This document shows positions 11,068 to 24,011 of a DNA stretch of 64,000 bases, one piece after another; the stretch's first letter is position 1, and every line of letters starts with the position of its first letter. The notes under the pieces were generated by a model. That model searched no databases. It was given only the letters and a program-made list of their open reading frames with translations, and had not been told where the DNA came from. This DNA is from Enoplolaimus lenunculus (taxonomy: Eukaryota; Nematoda; Enoplea; Enoplida; Thoracostomopsidae): NCBI GenBank assembly GCA_030248215.1, contig JASANG010000641.1:352631-416630 (forward strand). The letters run 5' to 3'. The position numbers and the translations under genes are program-made.

Positions 11068-12410
11068 CGCACTGGCGGTGACGTTTGAGATATATGTTTC
11101 TTTGTTGAGAAATGTAACTGAAAACATTTGCAAAATAAAAATCCGGCTTCGAAAAAAAGGTGCATACAAATTTCAGATGAAACCAGAAGGGTCAATAGGG
11201 AGAATCATCGCCCCATGGCGCAATTTGGCCACCCAAGAAAGTTTTCAAAAAATGAGTCGTACACTTGTCAGCTTGCAGTTTTCCTGCTGTGCTCAAGTGA
11301 CAAGCCTTTACAATAGAGCGGTTTTGGTAAACGCATTTTTATTCGTCAGTCCCCTTTTTATAATCCAAGCTCAGTACATCAAACTGGGGTAGCCCCTAAC
11401 AAACATTTGAAATGCAGGATCTTAGTATCAAACTTTTAATTTGTCTTATTATTCTAAAATTCGGTCTGTCTCTTCGCTCACTAGCACTCGCGAAAAGGTA
11501 AAAAATTCAATCTCTTTAAGACTAAAGTTTTATATATTTAACTAGACACAGTGTTCGTGTTTTTAGTTCAAAGTTTTCTTACTGAATAAATATGCATCGG
11601 ACAGCAGATGGCTGAAAATTACACCGCCAACCCCAAATGAAATAGCTAGCTAACCTGATGTACAGAGAGTACCGTGGTAGTTCATGGTAGCACTGTATTT
11701 TTGCATTATTTAATCATGTGAAGGGCAAAACGATATTTAAGAGCTTTACGGGGTTCAAACGCCATTTTGCAAAACTATATTTGTACATTGAGAAACTGTG
11801 AAATGAATTACAGTTCTTCTTTTGATTCACAAGTTGTATCATGACATTCTGGAACCAAAACCGCCGACAAATAACACTGCTCTTTGCCTTATTAAACAAC
11901 AATAGCCTGTATGGAACTATAGGCTAAAGTTTAACACAAAATTAGTGCAGTTTGTCTGCAACCGTGTTAGTCGGCAGCATATTAATTGCTAACTACTAGC
12001 ATATTGTATATATAGATATTTATCATTCATTTAGAATGCGGAAAAATTTTGCAAACCTTTCATTGCGAAAACCGCAACAAAAACCAACTTACGTCAATCG
12101 AGTGGATTAACCAGCAAAACCTGTGTATCGAATCCTTAAAGACCTAGTTATCATAGTTGTAAAACTAAATATTTCGAAATTTTTTGTTCATCTACTTTAA
12201 TCCCACCATTTTAGACTTTAGAATTTTTGCCAAAATAAAAAATATTCAATCGTGGTTAATCGTATAAGCATAAATACCTTCGAATTAGCCCCGCTTATAA
12301 AAATAACGTTATCCTGGTATTGTTGTCTTGAAACGTTCCCAGACCTTTCACAGCAACATGTTATCAAGGCTATTGGCTGGCAAAAATGGTTGGGTGAAGA
12401 CATTGATTGA

Positions 12411-13073
12411 GGTACTGTAGTGACCTGAATAAGTGGGGGTAATAAGAGGGCGGTTTCCATTTTGAGTAACAATCAATAGGAGTCCGTAAGCTTAGGTACA
12501 GGGTCTAAGAATGGTTGATGATTTTTTAAGTAATAAGCATTTTGCAGCCGAATAAATTTACCTTGTTCATACTTTGGGCTGTTCTATAAAACACAATAAA
12601 CCGTTGAAACATACCAGTTGCTAACAACAAAAATATACTGTAGTGACCCGAACATGAAGGAGGACTGATATTTATTTGGCCTCTCCAGAAGGGTCCCCCA
12701 CTGATATTTGGTTACGGACTGATTTTAGCCCGCCCTCAAGTGCCCTTCGTTACTGATATATATTCGGTATTGCAACTATCCGTTGAATTTAACGTTTACT
12801 TGTTTTGTATCAAAAACAAGCGATAATACAACGTTATATACACTTAATATTGTTTCAACTTTTAAGTACGATTTAAAGATACAAACTCAACTTTATTTGG
12901 TCCTGGAGTCATTTATGCACTACAATTACAGATAATTAACATTCATGGACTCTAATGATGGTTTAGGGACTCTATCCGCTTACGGACTGTTATTGGTGAT
13001 ACGAACTCCTATTGATTGGAACTCACAATGGGAACTCCTCTTATTACCAATCTTTTTCGGGTCAGTACAGTAC
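12411..13073. mobile_element. Composite element with ~75-bp inverted ends
   Basis: The left end starts GTACTGTAGTGACCTGAA and passes through AATAAGAGG to CAATCAATAGGAGT. The right end carries the same words in inverse order (ACTCCTATTGATTG ... TTCGGGTCAGTACAGTAC). A second copy of the terminal motif, ACTGTAGTGACCCGAA, lies inside near 12,640, which suggests that one element is nested in another. No protein is encoded. Confidence 0.65.
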
Positions 13074-13398
13074 GTGAAAAATTATTGGCTGCTGTCGATG
13101 TTGATAAAAATTTAGTCGGTGTTTTTTTGTTAAAATTATTTTTCAAAATAGTAGTGAATCGGTTTACTTATATCAATAGTGCCAGGGTCGATTTTTGTGG
13201 CAGTCCAGCCATGATCAATTAACATTTATTGTTCCAAATAAAGCTACCGTAACATTGTTTTGATTGTTCGAATACAATCAAAGTTATTCTAGTTGAACAG
13301 AACTAAATGTCTCTTTTTTTCTGCGGCTATTTGCTAACATTTCATGATGAATAATTTACAATACAGCATACGTTTTTATATCTTGCAAAACAATACGC

Positions 13399-13650
13399 CA
13401 CTGTAAATTGTGACGATTTGATTAATCAATTCAGAGAGAGAATTAGTCATTTCTGGTTGTTTCTGAGCTAATAACTCGGAACATTAATTCGCTCTGAGCT
13501 GGTTTAATTCCGGGTGCGTTGATGAATTAACTCGGTATGAGTTCAATCAGTTCAAATTTCTGAGTTCTGAAAGAAATGAATTAGATCTCAGGCTTCTGAG
13601 TGGATTTCAACTTTTCTGGGTTTTAATCCACTGACTGGAATTTTACGGTG
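13399..13650. mobile_element. MITE family C
   Basis: CACTGTAAATTGTGACG to CTGGAATTTTACGGTG, with the typical AACTCAGA/TCTGAGTT interior. It is more diverged than the copy at 24,248. Confidence 0.7.
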
Positions 13651-13892
13651 ATTGGCTCAGATCAAAGCGTAAATGATTGAAAATTCTAAAGGCTAATGCG
13701 GGAAAATTTTTTTAGAACAATAAGCCTACAAAGCCGAATTGATATTATCCTGTATCTCTAAATGCCTTTGATTCGACATATAGATCAGTCTTGTTCAATT
13801 GAAAGCCGAAAAAAGTTAATAATTTACCTAAATTTTTAACGCTACTATTCAACTTAATTTAAACAATTTCAGCTTTTGAATCGGCAAGTCAA

Positions 13893-13971
13893 GCTCCTAT
13901 AGATAGCTCAGTGGGCATCGTAAACGCCTCCCACCTGTGAGACTGGGAATTCGAATCTTACCTTGAAATTA
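13893..13971 (+). other. tRNA-like sequence, possible SINE head
   Basis: ATAGCTCAGTGGGCA resembles a tRNA D-arm or pol III A box. About 40 nt later AATTCGAATCT resembles a B box. The acceptor, anticodon and T stems do not pair well, so this is not a functional tRNA. It may be the 5' part of a tRNA-derived SINE or an old tRNA pseudogene. Confidence 0.4.
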
Positions 13972-14054
13972 CATCTCATATGAATTTGAAAATATTCATT
14001 TGAGAACGGGTTTGATTTTATTGTTAAATCGACCATGCTTTACTATAATAGGTC

Positions 14055-14150
14055 CTGCTGACTAAGCCTAAGCCCAAAGCTAGGTATAAACCTAAACGCA
14101 AGCCTAAATATAAGCCTAAGCCTACTCCTATATCGTAAGCCTAACCCTAA
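14055..14150 (+). repeat. CCTAAG-type hexamer tract
   Basis: About 95 bp of imperfect AAGCCTAAGCC, AAACCTAAACGC and AAGCCTAACCC units with no surrounding MITE ends. This is either a lone remnant of family A or an independent telomere-like tract. Confidence 0.6.
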
Positions 14151-14328
14151 TTATTCCAGTCGCTAAGTCACCAAATCAACCTCTCCTATTGGGCATACCC
14201 TTATAATTAAAATAATAATTAAATTAGTTTTTAATCAACAACAGGGATAAAATCTCGCTATCCATGGCTTTATTTTTCTATTAGCATTTCAAATACTTAC
14301 TATGTTCCTAACCATTTGCTTTTGACCA

Positions 14329-14390
14329 AGACCGTAGCCAACTCACCTGAGCCTCTCGGCCCCCCCCCCCCCGCTTGGCTACGGAGCCGC
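14329..14390. mobile_element. MITE family B, internally deleted
   Basis: Only the two ends remain, AGACCGTAGCCAACTCACC and GCTTGGCTACGGAGCC, joined by a poly-C run. Confidence 0.65.
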
Positions 14391-14601
14391 TTTGACCACA
14401 AGTTATAAATTAATGTGTGCAGGCAGAATCGAGGTAAAACGTTTCCGCCAAATGTGAATGTCAATAAGCCTACCAAAATTTCACCTTTTACTTGCTCTCA
14501 AAATTAATTGAGGATTATTAATCAATGTATACGGTTACCGAATAGGGTCGTAAATTTTGCCGTGTTTTTTCATTTTTAAATTTAAGTTTGTTAGCCGTTT
14601 C

Positions 14602-14787
14602 GGCCAATGTAAAAAACAGAGCAGTAACAGTAGTATAAGCGTATTCCTAAGCCTAAACCTAAACCTGAGTACAGGAGAAGCCTATACTTAAGCCTAAACG
14701 TAAGCAAAAAATAGATTATCTGTAATAAGTTTAATCTATTGCTGTCCGGCGAAACGACAGCCTGTCCATAATCTGTACTCGGACCGC
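14602..14787 (+). mobile_element. MITE family A
   Basis: GGCCAATGTAAAAAACAG start, with hexamers. The right end TGTACTCGGACC is eroded. The flanks GCCGTTTC (14594-14601) and ACCGTTTC (14788-14795) give an 8-bp duplication with one mismatch. Confidence 0.8.
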
Positions 14788-16417
14788 ACCGTTTCGAACA
14801 TTTAGCAGTTATATGAAACTAAAAATAGTTTGTGGCTGGTGAAGCAAACCGCGCAAATTTGAAGGCAGGCGAATGTTAGAAATATTTATTCTGAGTTCGT
14901 GAATTAATTTTGGTTTAAATTTTGGATAAGTGATACCTACAGATTTATCGACTGTTTCCTCACATTTCCATTTCGGGTTAAAAGCTTAGGTAGTTCTGGT
15001 TAGGCTTACGGTAAGGCTTAGCTGAACTTTTAATAGGTTTATGCGTAAAGTTTTTTTCTGAACCTAACTCTGAGTCTGCGCCTGAACCGATAAACCAGCT
15101 GATGGAAGTCATCAGCCGATTAGTCACCTTTGCAAGCTGGTTTTTGTTAAGCAAGCATACAGAAATGAATTGACAAAATTTCGTTCGGTTTCCGGTATTC
15201 AGAACGTTGTCTTATCTGAATATTGATCTGTCGTAGCCAATGTCGAGTAAACTCTACGGCAGACTAAAGCACGTCGCTCAGGGTCCAAAATCATTGCGGC
15301 ATTTTGGCCAAAATTATTTTAATTTGCGAAAAAGCATACGTTTTATTCGGTTTGTTTTTAGCTTTCACGACATTTTAGGTAGCGTGAATAGCTTTGCTTA
15401 TTAAACGAAACTATTATGTCAAACGAGTGAGGCACACTAATATGTTTACTGGGTCCTTAAGATATTAAAAACATATTTACCGATTATTTTCCAAAATTAT
15501 TAATTTCATGCGTTTATAATCAAAATCTTGAAATTAGCTTCAGGGCAACCAGAGCCTTGAAAGCTAAAAGTAGTTGTTGTTGTACGGGTTTTATCAGGTA
15601 CAAAATGCTCAGTACATGCGTTACGCCCATCTGCCCCTAAGGAATAATAAAAAATGTAAATATGCACAACCTAAAATCAAGCTCACAATAATCCTCATAT
15701 ATATAGAAAACATTTGCGTCAAAATATGCATATACCTAAATAGCAAATATAAGCTTGGTATTTAGTGTAAACTAACGACATAATATATATTTTGTCATTA
15801 TAAGATTTGAAAGATTCATAAATTAGTTTGTTTTTCGTTTGCTATCAAACTGTTTTTGAATAGAGATTACATATTTTTACGGTAAAAAAATAACAGCGAA
15901 ACTTTCAAAGTTAACATATACTTCAGAATAGGGGCAAATTCAAAAATTTTCACAATCCGATAAGGAATTTATTACCTGGCCTGCCTTTTTATATCCAACC
16001 GCGTATCATGCAAAGTATAAATCAGCGTGTGGTTACTTGATAATCAATTTGATTCTGTTGCTATTCTTTTGTTTTGTAAAAAAATAAAAAATAGCTAACC
16101 ACTGGCCGTTTTAAATACAAAAACTTATCAGTATTTAATTAACCCTAAGAACATCACAGGTACTTTGGAGTTTAACATTTCAATATAGTCGAAAATGGAT
16201 GGATTACTTGAAATTTTCGGTCAAATATGAAATTTAAACCTGGAAGACAAATTGTCAATTTGCCACTATACAGGTATTGTCATCACATCCTACACCCTGG
16301 CAAATATAGATTTACCGCAAGCGACATGGAATGCAATTTATAGCGGTTCCATCAGTTGTCACCCCCGTAGAAAAAATATTAAACAAATTACGTTAGTACT
16401 CACTGCTGACGTTTTAA

Positions 16418-16589
16418 CTTTGAATGAACTGAGTCAACTCAGTCTGAGTTACGATTCCGCTAACTCTGAGGTAGTTTATTAACTCGCCCACAATCAACTC
16501 AACTTAAAGTGAGTTAATGTTGACTGTTATTAAATTAGAAATATATAATTAGCTCGATGTTTGAAATCATTAATCAACACATTGGAATT
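16418..16589. mobile_element. MITE family C, left end missing
   Basis: AACTGAGTCAACTCAGTCTG interior leading to the right end ATTGGAATTTACAGCG. Confidence 0.65.
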
Positions 16590-16824
16590 TACAGCGTAAG
16601 AGTTGGGATGGCAGATTATTAGCTAACTCACATTTTTGCAATATTGCATTTTGTGTTGAATTTGGCTGCTATTAGTTAATGATATTGTTTACTTGCAAAT
16701 AGACTGATTAACATATATATTGAAAGTTTGTTTAGGCAAAACGCCATGTGCAACGACTCAAGAATTGAAAATATACATGGCAAAATGGGAAAAATGAAAA
16801 ATATAAGGTTTAAACTGAAACTAA

Positions 16825-16975
16825 CGCCTACGTATAGAACAGGGCCGTTACAGTAGTTTAAGCATATTCCTAAGCATAATCGTAGGCGTATATACAAAGA
16901 AGGTAGTCGTAAATTTAAGCTTATTCTATTACAATGCCACAGAAAAACGTTTTGCTCCTCATCTTTACATTGGCC
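16825..16975 (+). mobile_element. MITE family A
   Basis: Left end CGCCTACGTATAGAACAGGG, right end CATCTTTACATTGGCC. The flanks GAAACTAA (16817-16824) and GAAACTTA (16976-16983) form an 8-bp duplication with one mismatch. Confidence 0.8.
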
Positions 16976-18074
16976 GAAACTTAATATATAAAAATACGGA
17001 AAATTTCTGATGGACAGGACACGTGCTTGTATCCATGCGTTCCTTTTCAGCCGCCTATTTGGTGCACCAGACCGGGCGCAAGGCCATGTTTAGAAAAGTT
17101 TAACACATTCGATCTCCATGTGCTTTATAGTAAAACAGCAGCAAAGTAATTGTAAAGTATAGATGTCCATTTATGGTATTATCTGAATCCTTTTCGGCAA
17201 TAGCAATTACGATTGCACGCCACCCGCGGATGAACGCGAGCCGGGCAGGACATCTTAGACGTAGGTACAAACTCGCAGATATAACCGTTTTTACTTATAG
17301 ATTAGTGGTTTTTAGCCATTTGTATCAGGGTACAATCAGAGGTTTGCCTAGGACTCCGGCAAGAAATCGAAATTCCATCTACGGGAGATATTTTGCTGTA
17401 GGTTTCGGCAATTTTAGCAGTAACATTCTTCGTATTTTACGAATGTGGGCCACCCTTTCATTGCTCCAATGTTGAGATTAGCCCTGTCTAACTTTCGAAC
17501 CCTCCGACAGAATTATCATCACCGCAAAATCCCCGGATTTTATCGGAACCCCGATCGCCAAGCGTATGGATGCGCCCTTCCGTACGCTCGGCAAATTATC
17601 GCTTGAGTATTACTTTCGAGCAATTTTTGAACATTAATAAACTTGCGGAGATTTTGTAAAAAGAAACATTAAAGATTAACTTTTGACATCACTGCGGAAA
17701 AATTAGTAAAATTCACAATTTGAACATTAATATTTAAAACTGCGTAAGTATGTCTGCGTCATCGCCAACTCCAGTTCGGGCAAAACTGTTGCTTGCGTTT
17801 CAGAATTTGTGCCGGCATCCATATATGAACGCGAAGGGCTGGGACGAACAAATGTTTTTGTATATCTGCTAAAAGTTTTAGTACCAAAAATCATCACATC
17901 AACCATGCTGAAAGTTAAATCAATATTGCAAACGCATTCAAAAAGGTGGAACCACACAGAAACCAATTTTTATAGCGTGAAAAATGTTGCTGCTGAAGAA
18001 CGCATAAACAACCCTATATTCACAATTGATGCCGGAAATATACATAATTAAAAAGATTTTTCGTCTGAAACGAT

Positions 18075-18241
18075 CCAGAACCACAGCAAGCTCACATTGC
18101 TAGGCGGGCTAAAATTTTTCAGTAAGGGCAGTCAAAGCGTTATAATGATTTGCAAGCAAGGTTGAAAAGTTTCTAGGTGGGGCTAAAATTTTTCCCGGTG
18201 GGGGTTGACCAATTCCCTGGCCCCACCTTGGCTACGGGCCC
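18075..18241 (-). mobile_element. MITE family B with perfect 8-bp duplication
   Basis: CCAGAACCACAGCAAGCTCAC to TTGGCTACGGGCC(C). The flanking GAAACGAT occurs exactly at 18067-18074 and 18242-18249. This copy fixes the family's ends and an 8-bp target duplication. Confidence 0.85.
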
Positions 18242-19681
18242 GAAACGATGGCGTGTAAATGTTATATTTTGTTATTGCCAAGCGCACGGAAAGTTTTTAG
18301 CAAATACATTCCGGCTTAGAACCAAGCCAGGTAATGTGGGATGGTATTTTGACTGGTTTACTTACCAGTATGATATATTGGACTGTCGTCATTGAATCTG
18401 TTTTAGGCAACATATGTCAAAAATAAAAGAACGCAAAAATCTTCATAGCACTTGTATTTACCTGACATGATGATGGTTAACGTCAAATACCTGAACAAAT
18501 TGATAGGGCAGATCCAGTTCGAACGGTAATGTCGGTAGCATACATTCCGTCTGAAACTTGACGAAAAATTTCAAGGTTGCCACCATATAAATGTTTGTTT
18601 TTGTTCGGCTATAGTATTAATTGCGTTTAGCTTCTCGCTCGCTTTTCTCGAAACTTTTTTTCGCTACTATAGCGTTTCTTGTAAACGAAGTTTTACCGAT
18701 AGCCGTTGGTAGGCGAAACCAAAATATTGTTTCAACCAAAACAATATTTGTAAAAACCCTTATTTTTAAAAAAAAAGCTTATGAGGCCATGAGCGTTGCC
18801 TGATATTGGTCCGGTCGTCACACAGTATAAAATTTTCGAAAATAATTTCATGTGTTGCCAACTAAAAAAGCGACTAAAAACCCTTGTCTGTCAGAGATCA
18901 AAATATTGCTGTTAACCGTAAAAACTTCCTGGCTAAGCTTAAAGCATGAGGTCGCTTCGCGAGAACATTCTCGAACAAAACGAAAAAAAACTGAAAATTA
19001 CAACCAAAATTGCCGCATTATTTACTGTTGAGCTGGGAACTATAAACTTTTGTTTGCCTTAAAACCAAATATGGTTGGATTTTTAATAGCAGGGTGTTGA
19101 GGTCGTTAAATGAACGGCGAAACAGAAATTATGCTCAACAAATTGGAAACATTTAAAAAAGCCAATAAAATTATTGTCAAATTGCCACAATCATTGGAAC
19201 AAACTTTCTTTAAGCTTATAAGTGCTATTGCAGTCGAGATTAAACGTAAACATTGTGTTTGTGTCAAAAGTTTTAAAATATTCATATCAGCCCTCAGAGT
19301 TCTGCATAATTGCACAAATTTTTGAACATTTATGCAGTTCCAAATGTTGAGTCTGCTAGCGTACGCCTGATGTAACAGTCTAAAAACCGGGGGGGGCGAC
19401 TTTAGCCTTTAATTATATTAATACTTGACGGGAGAACTGAAAATAAGTACCAAAATACCGTCACGAGCAACTAAAACCAGACGCGGACGGCACAATACTC
19501 AATATTTTCTGGAAAAATAAACTAAATGAATCAATGGAAACAGGATTGTGTATTTAGCAAAAACCACAGCATTTCCTCAAGTCTCGTTGCAAACAGAGAG
19601 GACTACAAAGTGTTAATTAAATTTCATTCCAAATCATATGGGTAAAACATTTGATACTGCCACACATATAAGGTTGGGACC

Positions 19682-20560
19682 CGGCACCTAAGCCTACGCC
19701 ACCAATCCTTGGCGATACCAATCTAATCGTAGTGCGATAGTAAGTTGTAGCGTCGACCTTGCTGCGTTGGCTAAGCCGTGTTCGGTATAGGAATAACGCG
19801 GTCAGACATATAGTGCCATTGTAGTCCTGACCCGTGCCATATTGGCAACCGAAGTTGAAAGCATCCTGACTGCCTTAGGAGAAGGATCTTTAGCCGTTTG
19901 TATAGGGTTGATGCCGGCTACCCCAATTTTACATAACTTTGCATAAACTTCGGCTAAATTTCTATATTTTCTATATCTTTTGAAAATCGGCCGTCGGGTT
20001 ACGTGGGCCGCTAACCAACAACCAGAAACAACAGAAACAACAGAAACAACAACAACAACAAAAGCAACACAGTAACAACCATGAAGCAGGAAAAGCGACA
20101 AACAGAACATGGAATACCAGGGACCCCAAATGTGGTGTCGGAAGAAACAAACGAAAGCGGCAGGTCCATAGAGAGGAAACAAGTGTACCACCAATATCGG
20201 GGAACCCAAAAGTAAACTCTAACAAATAATTCGCACGCGGATTGTACGTTAAGCTCTTGAAATAAACGAAATTCTAAAATTTAGAAACCGCTGTTTGTGC
20301 GCCTTAGAATCGCTATACCCCGAGGCCTCACAGTTTCGATCTCGACGCAGTCGACGCTCATGCCGCACCTGATAACAAAATTCTCTCGGATTCCGCCCCA
20401 GCTTAAACGTTTCGCGCTATATGGACTAAATACCAAGTAAGCTTTAAGCGCACGTGCACAGATGCATCCTCACATCGATCCAACAAAATTCCCAAACGTT
20501 TTACCCGTTACCAATTATTAAAACCAACGCGGACACTGGTCATCGATCAGAAACCTAATA
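19682..20560. other. GC-richer segment with unassigned frame
   Basis: The G+C content is visibly higher than in the flanks. A minus-strand frame at 19802-20209 (135 codons) ends in a plausible hydrophilic stretch that includes NLAEVYAKLCK and MARVRTTMALYV. Its first half is a valine/cysteine-rich translation of a CAA/CAACAGAAA low-complexity tract (20,027-20,072). I do not recognise the protein. The segment could be a gene fragment, an old transposon or foreign DNA. Confidence 0.3.
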
Positions 20561-21085
20561 AACCTAAAGAAAGCAACATATAAACCTGGCTAAAGAGTGA
20601 GCTTAAACCCCTGTTCTCACCTCAAGTTTAAATTAATTATGATTGTAAAAGATAAATTTGATTAATAACAAACGGTCGTTAAAAAATTATAATAACCAGC
20701 ATCAGACCGACGCTTTTCTTGGTACATACCCGCTATTTTTGTGTCGGTGACTAGACTTGAAAAAAGCCTTTGCTGATAACAGGGCGGTCTGTGATTAAAT
20801 CATATCGAGATGTTAACGCAAAATTAATTGGCCAAAATTTAAATTACCCGTGGAGTGATTATAATTTATGAAAAATTAATGTAAAATTGAAGTACATTTG
20901 TGAATAATTGTAATAATTTTTAAGCAATCATATGATGACAAGGTCCACAGTAGAACAGTTTTAAATTTTAGAATATATATAACTAGCGACAATTCAAGTG
21001 ATGCACAAAAATTCTTGAAGAGGCGACTGAGGTCCACTGCATCCTTTTCATTTTTAAAAGTCCACGCAAAAATACAGTTCCTGTA

Positions 21086-21303
21086 CGCCGTAAATTCCAG
21101 TGAATTGATTTTAAATTCAGAATGGGTTGTTGGTTGAATTACGTCTTTCAGAACTCAGAATTGTAAATTGATTGTTAATTAATCAGCTCATACGGAATTA
21201 AGTTAGACTGAGTTAATGTTTATTGCTAGTCAGCCCCCGAAACATTAGTAAACACTAATTCGTTCTCTGAGTTAATTAATTAACTCGCTGGAATTTTACA
21301 GTG
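21086..21303. mobile_element. MITE family C, TA-flanked
   Basis: CGCCGTAAATTCCAGTG to CTGGAATTTTACAGTG, with TA immediately on both sides, consistent with insertion at TA. Confidence 0.75.
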
Positions 21304-21928
21304 TAGAATCTTTGAGAATAAGGAAATTGAGTTTAATATTTTTTCATGTACATTTTCAGTTTGCGATTTTGCCAAACTCTTCATTCATCAATTGTGAAAA
21401 ATCACTTTAACATATTGACTTTCAATGCTATTTTGGCAAAATCTAGAGCAAATACAACGTTCATCATGGTAAAATCAAGACGTGGCACAAAAAATATGTA
21501 TAAATAAGTCAAGATTTGTTCAAGCTTTACATACATAACATTTCGAGATATATTAAAATTAATGAAACCTTTTTGTAAAATTCAAAATTCACCGCCGGAT
21601 AGAAACGACAAAATAATATTTGTTGGTAAAACGACGCTAAAATTACAATTTTGGTCGATATGGTTAATCGCTAAGACGAGAAGACAGCGTTCGGTGAAAA
21701 TGTAACAAAATTAAAATAAATTTTTAGCCAAAACTGGCTTCAATTAATTAAAATATTACGGTTTAAGCTGTTAACCGCTTTACAAGGTATTGAGTTGATG
21801 ATAAGGATAACGATAGGGAAATCAAACGCATGAAACGTCTATGATGTGAAAAATTAGTGGTCAGGTACTATATTTCAACAACTGACTATCTTGTTCTCTT
21901 CATGGTACCACCGCGCATTAAGGACCGC

Positions 21929-22077
21929 GGCCAATGTAAAGAACAGTGGCGGAAAAGCTATTAAAAGCATATTCCTAAGCCTAACCCTAAGCCTAAGCCA
22001 AGCAAAAAATAGTCTAAAGCGTAAGCATATTCTATTATTGTCCCACAGATTAACGTTCCGCCCCTGATCTTTACATG
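21929..22077 (+). mobile_element. MITE family A
   Basis: GGCCAATGTAAAGAACAGTG to GTTCCGCCCCTGATCTTTAC, close to the family consensus, with a compact hexamer core of four units. Confidence 0.85.
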
Positions 22078-22591
22078 AATCAATGCTGCTTACAGTAGGG
22101 ATTTTAACGTTACCTCTTGTGGGTATCAAGAAAAAACGGCCGCATGGCCAACACACCCCTTTCTGTGGTCCGAGTACGTTAAATTTCTGTCACTTAGGCC
22201 ACATACGTAATAATTAAATTTGTTTCTATAATTTTCAGTTTTTGCTATTTTTGGATGAAAGACTTGAATTTAAGATTTAAAATATTGTAAAATGTCAAAT
22301 TTTTTGAACTAGAAAATAAACAGAATGCATTAATAAAAACTTATTATCACGAAAGGTACCCTACCGTGCGTTCAGTTACAGAAAGCAGGTGAGAACTATT
22401 TATAAGTTTGTTTTTGTGCTACTAAAAATATGTAAATATAAACCGTTAGAATCGTCGAAACACACGCCGGCTACCACGATTAAAGCGTGACCCGAAAGTT
22501 GCAATTATTAAACATGAACAGATAAATCAAACACGGAACAATGCTCTGTTGTGGTCATACGCTTTGCCATTTGTGTTCGAACGGTATCATC

Positions 22592-22790
22592 ACGACAATT
22601 CGTCGCCGGCCAACTCGTCGCCTGACAACTTGAAATCGGAAATGTCGTCGATAACAAGTATTCGTCCCTTATCATTATGGTTAGGCTTAGGTTTAGGTTT
22701 GCGCTTTGGTTTATGCTTAAATTTACTCGTAGTTCATAATAGGTCATAGGACACTGTTGGACGACAAGTTGTCGGACGATGAATTGTCGT
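22592..22790. mobile_element. MITE with ACGACAATTCGTCG ends
   Basis: Starts ACGACAATTCGTCGCC and ends GACGATGAATTGTCGT. Second-tier inverted words (CAACTCGTCGCC and GGACGACAAGTTG) follow inside. The centre holds TTAGGC/TTAGGT hexamers at 22,680-22,720, as in family A, so it may be nested or related. Frames across it on both strands are incidental. Confidence 0.7.
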
Positions 22791-22857
22791 AGGTTCTGTA
22801 CGAACGCATCATGTTTTGGTTCCAACTAATATATGTATGATACATTTTCTATTCTTA

Positions 22858-23175
22858 CTTTCTAAAAGCTTAAACTAAATTCAACTAAGTTTAAGCTAAA
22901 CCAAAACCACTAAACTCATTAAAATTCTGACATATTTTTTATTTTAGTTTAACTTAAAGAACTCTTTATACATACGCTATTTCTGGGCTGCACTTGTTAG
23001 GTAAACCAAAAAAAAATAAGTTTACTCAAACTTGTGTTAAACTTAACGATATGTACTCTAAGCTAAACTTTCAATTCCAGTTTAGTTAATGCGTCCAGAG
23101 ATTTTAGTTTTACTTAAAGTAATATTGAAGTTTAGTTAAGCTATGATTTAAGTTTAAATTATTAGAGAGTACGCA
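22858..23175. repeat. TTTAGTTTAA-rich palindromic tract
   Basis: Words such as AAACTAAATT, TAAGTTTAAGC, TTTAGTTTAAC and GTTTAGTTAAGC recur on both strands over 320 bp. It may be an old palindromic MITE, but clean ends are not visible. Confidence 0.4.
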
Positions 23176-23694
23176 TGAAATAGTGCGATTTCGTCTCCTA
23201 CTCAAGCTTAGAAGCGTTCTTCGAAAATAGCTTAAAACAAAACTAATCAACAAACCGTAACACGAACCAAGAAGTCTAATGTCATAGCTAAAATAAACGA
23301 ATTATTAATATATTCAGATTCAAATCAAATGTTTAATTTCCGCCTAAAGATAATATCTTTAACAGCATAATGAATTCAACTAAACCTTTCCGAACTCGGA
23401 CGACGTCAGATCAAACTGAATTCTGGTTAAAATTTTTTAATTAAGTTTATTTTGGAGTTTAAATTGAAAACAACATCAGCAACATTCTTAACTCGGAGTT
23501 TTAGAGCTTGAGATAAGATATTGTGCTCTATTTGAAAATTTTCAAACATCTGTTGTATATGCAACCGATATTAATATGTACCATACATCTGTAAGATCGT
23601 AGTTTGCATCTATTACGCTATTAGTGATTTCCATGTGCTTAAAATACCCACGGCCGGAGCAACCACACCATATACCGATTTGAAAGGCCACACC

Positions 23695-23785
23695 ACTCCT
23701 AAAAGTCCCCCTAACCGGTTGAAACAAAAACCGCCGAAGTTTTTGAAATGCGTCTGACGTCTAGCTTACTTCACTCGCATGTTTT
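23695..23785. repeat. Dispersed repeat shared with 34,152-34,245
   Basis: CGGTTGAAACAAAAACCGCCG and AATGCGTCTG, then TAGCTTACTTCACTCGCA, match the 34.2-kb copy over about 90 bp. In that copy the last part reads CTCGCTTCGCTCGCGAG. Confidence 0.55.
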
Positions 23786-24011
23786 TCACACTATTCAACC
23801 TTGACATTATTCTAATGGCTTCACACACTACAAGATATCATAAATTCATCCGAAAAAAAATATTCACGAACGATAATAAAAACAATTTTGGCTCTGGTTA
23901 AAGCATATTAACATTGTGTAAGCTTTTACCTAAAATATGAGATGTTAAACTCTATGCAGAAAATGTCAAAAAAAATTCGCGTTGAACCGCGATGTGTGAT
24001 TCACTTTAAAG

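Larger units (their letters stand above)
4466..13073. other. Gene-free block of short transposons
   Basis: Apart from the elements listed separately, 5796-6266, 6827-8071, 8235-8613, 9185-9872, 10348-10667 and 11068-12410 are AT-rich sequence in which I recognise nothing. The longest frames here (about 7346-7663 minus, 11000-11392 plus) have no family motifs, and the latter runs through a family B element. Confidence 0.5.

Noticed and set aside
13893-13971. Functional tRNA gene
   Set aside because: A-box and B-box words are present, but the acceptor, anticodon and T stems do not pair.
14055-14150. A real chromosome end or interstitial telomere
   Set aside because: The tract is short and imperfect, and similar hexamers occur as the interior of family A elements throughout the window.
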